A stretch of 64,000 nt of DNA from a virus. How positions within the stretch are numbered: position 1 is the first letter of the stretch; the number at the start of each line of letters is the position of its first letter. Below, piece by piece: positions 33,869 to 42,799 of the stretch. The notes beneath the pieces were generated by a model, which saw only the letters and a list, made by a program, of their open reading frames with translations, had not been told where the DNA came from and ran no database searches. The translations under genes and the position numbers were made by a program. Where the stretch lies: IMG/VR virus record IMGVR_UViG_3300030333_004588, positions 1 through 64,000 of that record; one strand, written 5' to 3'.

Positions 33869-36369
33869 TAGAAAAACCTCTCTATACTTTTTGTATTATC
33901 TACAACCTTTTCCCATTTCATTGCTTTATAAAACATACCAATCTTTTTACTCATTGCCTGTTCAAACATTCTTTCATGGTCAATATGTGTTTTAATTAAA
34001 TCTAAAATCTGTGGTGGGTCTTCGTAACCTTTATAACCTATAGTATCAAAACCAAACTCGTTATTCTTTAAATACACCCATTTAATCTTACTACCATTTG
34101 TAATCTTTTCATATTTCCTACCCTCATACCAATATTCTAAAAGTGAATTATAATTAATTGCAGATTTTACATGAACTGGTGTTCCCTTTTTATATCCACT
34201 AAATGCAGAGTCTTCTATTTTTACTTCATACTTACCAATACCCTTTACACCGATTGGATTTGCCATAACATCATAGTGAAGTGAATTCATGTTCCTTTTA
34301 AAAATACTAATTCTTTCATCAATTTTATCCTTTGGAACATCTGCCAAAATATCATCCAACACATTTTGTAATAACTCTTTCATTGCAACTGCAAAGTTAC
34401 TACGAACCGTATCCAATCCCTTTACATGTATTTTATTTACCTTACGACCTGCATCATTAATGATTCGTAACCCATATCTTTTCTTTGTAATAAATAATCC
34501 ACTCTTGGCAATCACCTCTTGTTTAATATCAAATACATGTTCATCAAGATTAAGAAACTTCTTTGCAAAATAATTATAACTTTGATTTAGATAATCTTGA
34601 ACCTCACCACATACTTCCAATATTCGTTGAGTCATCATTGCCTCAGATAATTTATCTTTCGGAAATCTTTTCTTTATCAATGGAATTGCAGAGGCGAAGA
34701 TTGAATCTGTATCAATGTATATAACATAATCATCGTTATCTCCAAGTTCTTTGTTATAAAAATGATTCGTTATCTTCTTACTGAACTTAATTAAGGCTTG
34801 ACCGGTAAGAGTCGTCGCCTCTGCGTTATCCAAGTCATAAAATCTAAATACTGATAGTCCTAACACACCATATAATGAATTTAAAATAATTTTCTGTATA
34901 TATTGTCGTCTGTCAAAGTAATCCTCTAATTCCTTGTCACCCTCTTCGTGATATTTCTTCACGAGTTTTCTCATCTCTACTCTTTCATTAAACCACTTAG
35001 TTAAAAGTGCAGGTATTAATCCTTGTTTATCTGTTCTATACATCACACCATTAGATGCAATACTAATTTTATTTGTTATTAAATAATTTTCTAATTCACC
35101 ATTTGTAAATTTACCAACTTCTTTTCCTTTATTATTATTCATCGTATATGTTTTTGTTAACCCTTTTTTCAAAAACTCTTCTGCATCCCAACCTTCAACT
35201 TTACCAAGTTTAGTTTCAGGACTAATATTCAATGAACGAATAACACTTGGATACATAGATGTGATATCTAAATCATAAACCCAATCGTGTTTACCTGCCT
35301 GTGGTGATTGAACATATGCACCTGCAAACTTATCATCAAGAAATTTCTTTGGTCTTGGTGGTTTATTTGGTGCAACAATACCAAGTTTTTTTAGATAAAC
35401 TAATATCGCACCCTCAAGATATCTTGAACTCATAAATACTTCCTCATAAGGAATATGTCCAAGATGTGCAATACCACGAGATATTTCTATTAGATTAAGT
35501 TTTTTATCTAATTCAACTAATATTTTTACATCTCGGATATTATAGTCAATAAATGTTTGTAAATCATTTTCATATAAATCATTAAGTGTTCCCTCATATG
35601 AAACCTTTTTCATACCAACTTCAACTTCACCAATGTAATCCAATCTATAACTTGATTGTTGGGAAAATGAAAACTTTCTATATAATGATAAGTAATCTAA
35701 ACAACTAACACCTGCAATTACATATCTCTTTTTAAATTCATTATAAAAGACTTGAGAGATAGGTGATAATAAATTTGCAACACTAACACCTAATACATTA
35801 ACTGCTCTATTATAAAGATATGGTATATCAAAATAGTCTGAATTCCAACCACTTAATATAGTTGGTTTTATTTCTAAATACTTTTGGAAGAACTTGTTCA
35901 ACATTTCATATTCAGTATCATATACCTCTACGATTTTATTATCTTTAGTATATGATTGAAGTCTCTTCTTTGCATCAAACACATATGTATAATATTTCTC
36001 TGTTAAAAAATCATAAAGTGCTATGGAAGTTATAACATTATTTGCCTTCATCACATCAGGAAAACCATCTGTAACCTCTACCTCTATATCAAAAAATATT
36101 TTTCTATGTCCCTCTGATACTTCATCTGAATCTGTATATTGGTCAACTAAAAATCTTGTTGTTGGTGGGACATCACTTTCGTGAAGTGTTGGGTCTTCCT
36201 TATCATAATTAAATACTTTCTTTACTCTATCACCATATAGTGAAACATGTTGACCACTTGAATTTTTTACATAGGCATACTTTTTATATGGGATAATTAA
36301 ATATCCTTTTTTATCATCCCAAAGATGAACTTTTTGTTTACGATTATCAAAATATATATTTTGGTACAT
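33868..36369 (-). CDS. gp43: Family B DNA polymerase (T4 gp43-like)
   Basis: 833 residues. FFDIEVEV (residues 92-99) is Exo I of the 3'-5' proofreading domain, YNIRDVKILVELD Exo III, DITSMYPSVIRSL (near 370) motif A, KIILNSLYGVLGL (near 490) motif B, and YIDTDSIFAS (near 550) motif C. The C-terminus ends SIERFF, a clamp-binding-type tail. The main replicative polymerase of the phage. It follows the terminator and promoter at 36402-36472, so it opens a new unit with the HNH-like gene, clamp and loader. Confidence 0.97.
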   Translation of the reverse strand: MYQNIYFDNRKQKVHLWDDKKGYLIIPYKKYAYVKNSSGQHVSLYGDRVKKVFNYDKEDPTLHESDVPPTTRFLVDQYTDSDEVSEGHRKIFFDIEVEVTDGFPDVMKANNVITSIALYDFLTEKYYTYVFDAKKRLQSYTKDNKIVEVYDTEYEMLNKFFQKYLEIKPTILSGWNSDYFDIPYLYNRAVNVLGVSVANLLSPISQVFYNEFKKRYVIAGVSCLDYLSLYRKFSFSQQSSYRLDYIGEVEVGMKKVSYEGTLNDLYENDLQTFIDYNIRDVKILVELDKKLNLIEISRGIAHLGHIPYEEVFMSSRYLEGAILVYLKKLGIVAPNKPPRPKKFLDDKFAGAYVQSPQAGKHDWVYDLDITSMYPSVIRSLNISPETKLGKVEGWDAEEFLKKGLTKTYTMNNNKGKEVGKFTNGELENYLITNKISIASNGVMYRTDKQGLIPALLTKWFNERVEMRKLVKKYHEEGDKELEDYFDRRQYIQKIILNSLYGVLGLSVFRFYDLDNAEATTLTGQALIKFSKKITNHFYNKELGDNDDYVIYIDTDSIFASAIPLIKKRFPKDKLSEAMMTQRILEVCGEVQDYLNQSYNYFAKKFLNLDEHVFDIKQEVIAKSGLFITKKRYGLRIINDAGRKVNKIHVKGLDTVRSNFAVAMKELLQNVLDDILADVPKDKIDERISIFKRNMNSLHYDVMANPIGVKGIGKYEVKIEDSAFSGYKKGTPVHVKSAINYNSLLEYWYEGRKYEKITNGSKIKWVYLKNNEFGFDTIGYKGYEDPPQILDLIKTHIDHERMFEQAMSKKIGMFYKAMKWEKVVDNTKSIERFF

Positions 36370-36401
36370 TTAGGTTGTAATATCCCTATTTTTCATAACT
36401 G

Positions 36402-36431
36402 AATTTAATAATAAAACCATATACTTGTCAA
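36402..36431 (-). promoter_or_regulatory. Sigma-70-type promoter for the polymerase operon
   Basis: TTGACA at 36431-36426 on the minus strand follows an A-tract and GC (AAAAAAAAAGC), as at 24001-24014. Eighteen bases on is TAAATT, a weaker -10. It lies between the hairpin after the TonB receptor gene and the polymerase start. Confidence 0.55.
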
Positions 36432-36450
36432 GCTTTTTTTTTAATAAAGT

Positions 36451-36472
36451 GGGCGGTATGTTTCAACCGCCC
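36451..36472 (-). terminator. Hairpin terminator after the TonB receptor gene
   Basis: A 7-bp G+C-rich stem GGGCGGT/ACCGCCC with an eight-base loop on the minus strand, starting ten bases past the receptor stop. The bases after it are ACTTTATT, so the U-tract is imperfect, but the stem is among the strongest in this A+T-rich window. Confidence 0.65.
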
Positions 36473-36481
36473 AAATTATAG

Positions 36482-39217
36482 TTAGAAATTAATAGTCAAT
36501 CCAATATTTGCATATCGTGGTGTTCCTAAGAATACCTCTGCATTGTGAGCCAAGTGAAGTTTATCACCAAACCCATTGTATTTACTATTATCTACGGCAT
36601 CTTGTACGAATACTTCATCAAGTGCATTGAAGACATGTCCTGTTAAAGAAATGTCATATCCCTTGATTGGAAGTTTATATGATGCGTGTAAATCAAGTTT
36701 TGAGTAACCTGGGGCTTCCCAAACTTGTGCTCTGTCTGCAACTCCATCCTCAATCTCTCTTGCTGCTGGACTCCAATCAGAGTAGTTTTTATCATATGTT
36801 TTATACAACGCCTGTAATCTCAATCCTTTTACTGGTTTAAGAGTTAAACCTAAGATATAAGATGTTTGTGGCATATCACCTACATACAATCCATCAAGTG
36901 CATATCCATATTCGGTTGAAGTTTGTCCAATTACTTGTCCATCTTCATTATATTCCATTTCTTGGTAAGTACCATTGGCATCACCATCAAATGTCCATTT
37001 ACCAAATGATGCGATAAAATCAAGTTCTACCATATCGTGTGGATGAACTTTTGTTTCAAGTTCTACACCTGAGTGTTTTTGGTTTACACCTTTTAGGAAG
37101 ATAATATCAGTATCACCTGATGAACCTTGACCAGTCTCTACTGATTTAGTCAAGTTTCTATCTAACCAATCTGTGTTATATGCACTAACCCTAACACCAA
37201 GTTTATGTGCTTCGTAGTTTAAACCAACTTCATTTGCAATGAATTTTTCATTTGCAGGGTCGGTTGCTACGGTTCCATCATAGTAGATAACATTATCTAA
37301 TATAGGTGCCTTTTGGACATATCCACTATTAACGAATACTCCAAGATTATCACTTACATCATATAATGCACCACCTTTAACTTGATATGTTTGTATTGGG
37401 TCTGCAGTAATTACTTCATCCTCAATTGTAAAGTGGTCTTGATAAGAATACTGAATAGATGAAACTCCACCCATACCATATAGGTTTAATTTATCTGTAG
37501 TATAATTACCTTGTATGAAACCACCTAACCAATCTACGGTTGTTTCATTGTGATATGCAATGATATCACCTAAACGAACAACTTTACCATCAGGTGCGTT
37601 ATCATCGGCGAAATCTACATAGTAGTCTCCACCAAGTAAATCACGAACCTCACGAGCATGTTCAATTCCTGCTGTTCTCCAGTCTAAACCAACTTGTAGT
37701 TCTAAATTGTCATTTACATCATAGTTTAATTTAGAAATCAAACCATATGTGTTTTGACGATTAATAGAATTACGAAGTATACCTTTTGAACGAGCTTCAG
37801 TTTCAGAAAAATCAGCATCTATGTTATTAGAATTAACACTAATCGCTTCATTCCAATTCCATCCCCATGGTGAACTAGCCCACCAATTGTTTCCTTCAAC
37901 TGCTGGACTTCTGAAAGAAGAACCATAAGTTCCTGTTCCACCACCTGAACCACCACTCCAATAAAGAACTGAACTCAAACGAGTTTTATCATTTATTGTT
38001 AAAAAGTGATTTAAATTAACAAGTGGTTTATGAAAGAAGTTTTCTCTTTCGTTAAGGAAGTTAGGATTGTATCTATCGGTTGTTCTTGCACCATACATAT
38101 ACCAATATTGTTTACCTGTATATGATGGGTCAACAGGACCCCAGTTCTGATTGAAAAATCTACCAGCTTCATGTTCAAACTTATTACCCTCTGCGAAGGC
38201 ATCTGTATCGTATCCATCAATACTACCTGCCAACTCTTGAGAATAAGTTGCAATGTTCTGTTTGTATAGATTTTGTCCATGTCTTTGTGGAGCTCCGATG
38301 GCATATAATTCAAATCGTTGGTCTTCACTTACTGCATAACTACCACCAAAGTAGTATGCCCAAGCATCAGTCCAAGTTCCATCTATAATCCCATCACCAG
38401 TTTTACGAACAATCGTTCCACTCAAAGCCAACTTATCTCCAATGAGACCAGTATTATAGTTTAAGGTTGTTTTAAGAAAACCACCATCACCAGCTTCTTG
38501 TTTGAACTTTCCACCCTTTTCAAAAGATGTAGGGTCGGTTATGATATTCATGGTTCCACCAATTGATGGTGTGGCAAGATTTACAGCACTTAGTCCTCTT
38601 TGAACCTGTATAGATGCAGTTGCATCTCCTACTCCATCCCAATTAGACCAGTATACCCAACCATTTTCCATGTCGTTTTGTGGAACACCATTTATCATTA
38701 CTGCAACATTTCGTTGATTAAAACCACGAATGTTGATACGAGCATCACCCGCACCACCACCTTGTTGAGTTGCATATACACTTGGTGTAGTGTTAAGAAT
38801 CATTGGAATATCTTGTGAACCAAGTCTTACTTCCATTTCTTCTTTACTAACATTAGTGTAAGCAACGGGTGTAGTCTCAGATGCACGAGATGCTAACACC
38901 TCAACATCTGATAGAACAACTGCACCGACCTCTAATACAAAGTCAAGATTTGTTGTTCCTGTATCACCAATAACAACTGATTTAGTTATTGATGAATAGC
39001 CAATAAAAGAAGCAGTTACATCATATGTTCCTGTTGGAACTTCGTTGATTGTAAAAGCACCATCTGGATTAGTGGTTGCTCCTAAATCTGTTCCAACAAG
39101 GACAACATTTGCCCCTTCAAGTGGCATTGAGTTAGTACCCCATACGGTTCCTACTACATTTTGTGAAAACAATGTAGTAATCATCATAAGTGATACCATT
39201 AGATTACGATATTTCAT
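36482..39217 (-). CDS. TonB-dependent outer-membrane receptor
   Basis: 911 residues from the ATG at 39217, six bases after GGAG; a Met two codons earlier overlaps the site. Order: signal peptide (to about residue 20), a carboxypeptidase-regulatory-like beta domain (GTVWGTNSMPLEGANVVLVG, PDGAFTINEVPTGTYDV), a plug domain (IPMILNTTPSVYAT, INIRGFNQRNVAVMINGVPQN, GGTMNIIT) and a 22-strand-type barrel ending in a terminal Phe (YANIGLTINF). This order is typical of FCB-group bacteria. Such receptors import siderophores, cobalamin or glycans and serve as phage receptors; on a phage genome it is unexpected. G+C is visibly higher than in neighbours. It directly follows a B12-dependent reductase. Confidence 0.93.
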   Translation of the reverse strand: MKYRNLMVSLMMITTLFSQNVVGTVWGTNSMPLEGANVVLVGTDLGATTNPDGAFTINEVPTGTYDVTASFIGYSSITKSVVIGDTGTTNLDFVLEVGAVVLSDVEVLASRASETTPVAYTNVSKEEMEVRLGSQDIPMILNTTPSVYATQQGGGAGDARINIRGFNQRNVAVMINGVPQNDMENGWVYWSNWDGVGDATASIQVQRGLSAVNLATPSIGGTMNIITDPTSFEKGGKFKQEAGDGGFLKTTLNYNTGLIGDKLALSGTIVRKTGDGIIDGTWTDAWAYYFGGSYAVSEDQRFELYAIGAPQRHGQNLYKQNIATYSQELAGSIDGYDTDAFAEGNKFEHEAGRFFNQNWGPVDPSYTGKQYWYMYGARTTDRYNPNFLNERENFFHKPLVNLNHFLTINDKTRLSSVLYWSGGSGGGTGTYGSSFRSPAVEGNNWWASSPWGWNWNEAISVNSNNIDADFSETEARSKGILRNSINRQNTYGLISKLNYDVNDNLELQVGLDWRTAGIEHAREVRDLLGGDYYVDFADDNAPDGKVVRLGDIIAYHNETTVDWLGGFIQGNYTTDKLNLYGMGGVSSIQYSYQDHFTIEDEVITADPIQTYQVKGGALYDVSDNLGVFVNSGYVQKAPILDNVIYYDGTVATDPANEKFIANEVGLNYEAHKLGVRVSAYNTDWLDRNLTKSVETGQGSSGDTDIIFLKGVNQKHSGVELETKVHPHDMVELDFIASFGKWTFDGDANGTYQEMEYNEDGQVIGQTSTEYGYALDGLYVGDMPQTSYILGLTLKPVKGLRLQALYKTYDKNYSDWSPAAREIEDGVADRAQVWEAPGYSKLDLHASYKLPIKGYDISLTGHVFNALDEVFVQDAVDNSKYNGFGDKLHLAHNAEVFLGTPRYANIGLTINF

Positions 39218-39241
39218 AATCATCTCCTTGTTTGTTTACTT

Positions 39242-39281
39242 GTGAACGGCACATTTTTATTCTGGTGTGCCTTCTGCCAGG
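39242..39281 (-). promoter_or_regulatory. Hairpin in the leader of the TonB receptor gene
   Basis: The 75-base gap between reductase and receptor holds GGCACA/TGTGCC, a 6-bp stem with a 12-base loop, about 30 bases before the receptor start. It has no U-tract, so it is more likely a leader structure or processing site than a terminator. I looked for a cobalamin-riboswitch B12 box here and did not see one. Confidence 0.35.
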
Positions 39282-39292
39282 GTATGTGAAAT

Positions 39293-41305
39293 TTAATTTG
39301 CATACTCTTGGTCGTCATTATCTCCTGTCAAACTCGGTACCTCACAAGAGTCATTATTACAAAATTTATCTATCTCTGCCTCTTCATTTTTAATAACACC
39401 AAAAGATAATTTACCAAGTTTTTTGATTTGTTTCTTATAAACTTTTTCATCAATAGATTCATATGGCATTTGTGGATATGCTCCCCAATCATGTCTTGGT
39501 AGTAAACTGATACCTTTCAAATGATATTGGAAATAATTCAATACATTTGGTATTTCATGTCCCTCTTTCTCTGGGTCAAATGTTACTGTACAACTTACTT
39601 GGTTATCTGCCCAATGTCTTTGTAGGAAAGATGCTATACTAAATTGTTCCCATATAGAAAGTTCAGATGCAGTTCTAATTCCCTCACCAACATCAACTGG
39701 TATCTCAACCACTAATGTTGAATCTTCTGAACCGAAGGCAGGTTCAATTTTGTAACCTGCCTTCTTCAATGGTTCTACTAAATCGGAATTAATTGATAGT
39801 CTAATTCTTCTAATATAAAATCTTGATTCTGGATAGTGTAGTCCTGGTGTTGCCCCCGCTAACAATGATACGGTTCCACTTGGTTTTACTGATGTAGTCT
39901 TGATTGACTTTGGAATAGCAAACCAATCACTATATACTTTATCCCAATCTTGTATTGTGTCATAACCTGCTTCTAACCAATTTTGTAATTCATTTAATCC
40001 ACGATTTGTAATGAATTGTGCAACTCCACTTACAGAACATCCTATTCTTCTGTTTCTTAACATCACTCTATTAGTATCTGCCCAATGTGTTCTTCCAAGT
40101 GTTACGGTTTTTGCATATAAATATGCATATTTTAATGTTCTTTGATAGTCCTCTAATGAATCATGATTATCTGGAAATGTTTCTACTAAACAACATAATT
40201 CATAACTTTCTAATGTTTGTTCCAAACAAGGATTACCACCAGCCGCTCTATGGTCTTTATCATCTCCACCATTCTTCATTCTTGAATAATGTCTCATATT
40301 ATCTAACCATGCTAATCCTGGTTCACCATTGTCTACAATTCTCTTTGATACTTCTGTATAATCCATACCTAACTCTGCAAATATTGAATTGTTTGAAGTC
40401 CAACCATATTGGTCTCTATGTGGATTAACTTTATAATTCTTTAAATCTAAATATTCTTCTGAATCTGAATCACCAAATACAATCTCTGCAGTTCTTCTAA
40501 CATTACCTGCCACAACACACTTACCGATTAAATTCATAATATCTACGATGGTTGTGATTGTGATTGGATTACCACTATTCTTCTCTAATACTTTTCTAAT
40601 ATCTTCGTGAACTTCTTCTAATGGTTCTGGTCCTGAAGATAATCCACCAAAACCTTTGATTGGTTCTCCTGCACCTCTTATTTCTGAATAATCAAAGTTT
40701 ACTTCTGCCTGACCATGAAAATAACTTTCTAATAATAATCTCATGGATTCAACCCAACCCTCACGAGTGTCTGGTATTACAAACATAGTTCCTCGTGTTT
40801 TATCAACACCTTTAACTATAATTTCTCCTGCTCCTTTGGTATCAAATCCTACACCAACACCTAACATTGAGGCATCCATTAAAAAACAAAAAGGTTTTGA
40901 ATAATCTTCTTTAATTGTTTCTGTAGAAACGAATGCACAATTATTTAATGCAGCATACAATCCTTTTTCTTCGGTGATTGGTGTTCCCATAGCCCACAAA
41001 CCACGACCTGGTGGTAAGAACTTCATATTGAAAATTCTATCATACATATCTTGTGCTGACTTTTGTGCTTGCCAAGGATTCCAACCTAACTGATGTGATT
41101 CAATCCAATTCATTTGCATTGAGTAGGTTCCCTCTACAACTCTCTGAACGGTTTCCCACCATCTTTCGTTTTTACCATTGTCTTTAATACGAGAATATGT
41201 TCTCATATAAACTAATTCACCTAACCCATTAAAACCGAAAGGTGGTTTCTTTCTTTTGTATTTTGAAACAAAATTATCTGATAACTTGAACTTGTGTTTT
41301 CCCAT
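39293..41305 (-). CDS. nrdJ: Adenosylcobalamin-dependent ribonucleotide reductase (class II)
   Basis: 670 residues. FLPPGRGLWAMG and ALNNCAFVST (near 108) supply the substrate-site Cys, GGNPCLEQTLESYELC near 360 has the radical Cys (NPCxE), and TTSVKPSGTVSLLAGATPG near 470 the phosphate loop. A C-terminal CNNDSC could be the swinging reductant pair. This is the monomeric class II type of ribonucleoside-triphosphate reductase, which needs B12 instead of a di-iron subunit and works with or without O2. AGGAG sits ten bases ahead of the ATG. It supplies dNTPs for replication. Confidence 0.92.
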   Translation of the reverse strand: MGKHKFKLSDNFVSKYKRKKPPFGFNGLGELVYMRTYSRIKDNGKNERWWETVQRVVEGTYSMQMNWIESHQLGWNPWQAQKSAQDMYDRIFNMKFLPPGRGLWAMGTPITEEKGLYAALNNCAFVSTETIKEDYSKPFCFLMDASMLGVGVGFDTKGAGEIIVKGVDKTRGTMFVIPDTREGWVESMRLLLESYFHGQAEVNFDYSEIRGAGEPIKGFGGLSSGPEPLEEVHEDIRKVLEKNSGNPITITTIVDIMNLIGKCVVAGNVRRTAEIVFGDSDSEEYLDLKNYKVNPHRDQYGWTSNNSIFAELGMDYTEVSKRIVDNGEPGLAWLDNMRHYSRMKNGGDDKDHRAAGGNPCLEQTLESYELCCLVETFPDNHDSLEDYQRTLKYAYLYAKTVTLGRTHWADTNRVMLRNRRIGCSVSGVAQFITNRGLNELQNWLEAGYDTIQDWDKVYSDWFAIPKSIKTTSVKPSGTVSLLAGATPGLHYPESRFYIRRIRLSINSDLVEPLKKAGYKIEPAFGSEDSTLVVEIPVDVGEGIRTASELSIWEQFSIASFLQRHWADNQVSCTVTFDPEKEGHEIPNVLNYFQYHLKGISLLPRHDWGAYPQMPYESIDEKVYKKQIKKLGKLSFGVIKNEEAEIDKFCNNDSCEVPSLTGDNDDQEYAN

Positions 41306-41422
41306 TTGAAACTAACTCCTATTTTTGATTCTTTATCGTCCCAATATAACTATAATATATATTAAGAATAAGGGCACATTTATTATTTTTTTAGAAGTTT
41401 TAAAAAGATTTTCTTTGAAGTT

Positions 41423-42784
41423 TTATTCAAACCCATCATTGTCAAAATCTTTCTTCTTCTGTGCCAATGTCTTACGAATGTATTCATCAGCATTATTCAT
41501 TTTACCTTGAACTTCCTTACCACCTTGTGTGTTACTTTCATAAATCTGAATGTATCCTGTATTAGTATTTATGGTTGCTGGGAATGTGATACCATCTGGA
41601 CCAAATCTATTTTTGATAACATGAAATCTACCTGTGTTTGCAATCTTGTCTTCTACTTTTCTACTCATACTCATAACAAAATCTGAAGTCATAACTTTAC
41701 TATAATCTTCACTAACTTTCTCTGCACCAATTACATCTTCCTCTAATGATGAACGATTTGCCTGTGATGCAGTCCATATTGGAATATCAAACTCACCTGC
41801 CATACCACGAAGTTCTTCATATACATGACCTATCTGATGTCGTTTCTCATTGAAGTGTTGTGTAGATTTCATAATGTCTGCATAATCAACAATAACTAAA
41901 TCAGGTTTGATACCTTGTAGTTCACATTGTTGTAAGTGTGCAGTTAATGTGTTTACACTTGCAGTTCTTGTTGGATAATATTTGATAATCAGATTACCCT
42001 TTAACTGATTAATTTTCTTTAATACTTCTTCTTTATAATATTGTAAGTTTCCAGTTGGTTGTCCTGATACAATCGTATCATATCTTAATCCAACATACTG
42101 AGCATTTAACTCTAATGTATAATGAATCACGGTCATACCTTTTTTAACTGCATGTGCACCGATTGCCTGTAGTGTCCACGATTTACCAATACCAGCAGGT
42201 GCAACTACAACTCCAAGTTCACCACCTGCCAATCCACCATCCATTAAATCATTAATACTATCCCATTGAGTTGGTAATGTCTCTCTTGTTTGTTGTGTCA
42301 TTCTTTCTTCAAAACCTGTAATGTATTCATGTCCGATATCTCTTTCAACACCTGCAGTCATTGCATTATCTATAACACTTTTTATCTCATCATATTTTTG
42401 ACTATCAAGTAATTCAACTGATTCCATAATGGCACTTTTTATAACTTGATTCTTACAAAACTCAAGAGATTTCTCTTTGACAAATTCTAAGTCTGGGTCT
42501 TCTCTATGTTGCCATGCATTCCTCAACGAATCAACTATACTCGTTTTTAATACATCATTCTCTACATCATCAATCACCACTTTTAATGCTTCCATTGTTG
42601 GTGGTGTTTTGTATTTTTTAAAATAATCAACGATTGATTTTACAAGAAATTTGTTTGAATCAGAATCAAAATAACTAACCTCTAAAATGTCACCAATAGT
42701 TTTAATAAACTTAGTATCAACTATTAAAGAAGTAATAATTTTACTCTGAAAAGATGTTCCATATTTAATTAAAGATTCACTCAT
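41423..42784 (-). CDS. gp41: DnaB-type replicative helicase (T4 gp41-like)
   Basis: 453 residues from the ATG at 42784 (a TTG two codons earlier extends the frame). APAGIGKSWTLQAIG near residue 205 is Walker A and PDLVIVDYADIM near 305 Walker B; TASQANRSSLEEDV carries the H3/H4 region. The N-terminal ~150 residues are the helical collar. It unwinds the fork ahead of the polymerase. No clear ribosome-binding site precedes the ATG, only AATTGG. Confidence 0.92.
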   Translation of the reverse strand: MSESLIKYGTSFQSKIITSLIVDTKFIKTIGDILEVSYFDSDSNKFLVKSIVDYFKKYKTPPTMEALKVVIDDVENDVLKTSIVDSLRNAWQHREDPDLEFVKEKSLEFCKNQVIKSAIMESVELLDSQKYDEIKSVIDNAMTAGVERDIGHEYITGFEERMTQQTRETLPTQWDSINDLMDGGLAGGELGVVVAPAGIGKSWTLQAIGAHAVKKGMTVIHYTLELNAQYVGLRYDTIVSGQPTGNLQYYKEEVLKKINQLKGNLIIKYYPTRTASVNTLTAHLQQCELQGIKPDLVIVDYADIMKSTQHFNEKRHQIGHVYEELRGMAGEFDIPIWTASQANRSSLEEDVIGAEKVSEDYSKVMTSDFVMSMSRKVEDKIANTGRFHVIKNRFGPDGITFPATINTNTGYIQIYESNTQGGKEVQGKMNNADEYIRKTLAQKKKDFDNDGFE

Positions 42785-42799
42785 AACCAATTATAATTA

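Noticed and set aside
36482-39217. TonB receptor as host contamination
   Set aside because: It is flanked at close range by phage genes in the same orientation, with a terminator and phage promoter behind it. Read-level proof of the junctions is still needed.
39218-39292. Cobalamin riboswitch ahead of the TonB receptor
   Set aside because: The 75-base gap is too short and lacks a GCCACTG-type B12 box; the region ahead of the reductase lacks it as well.
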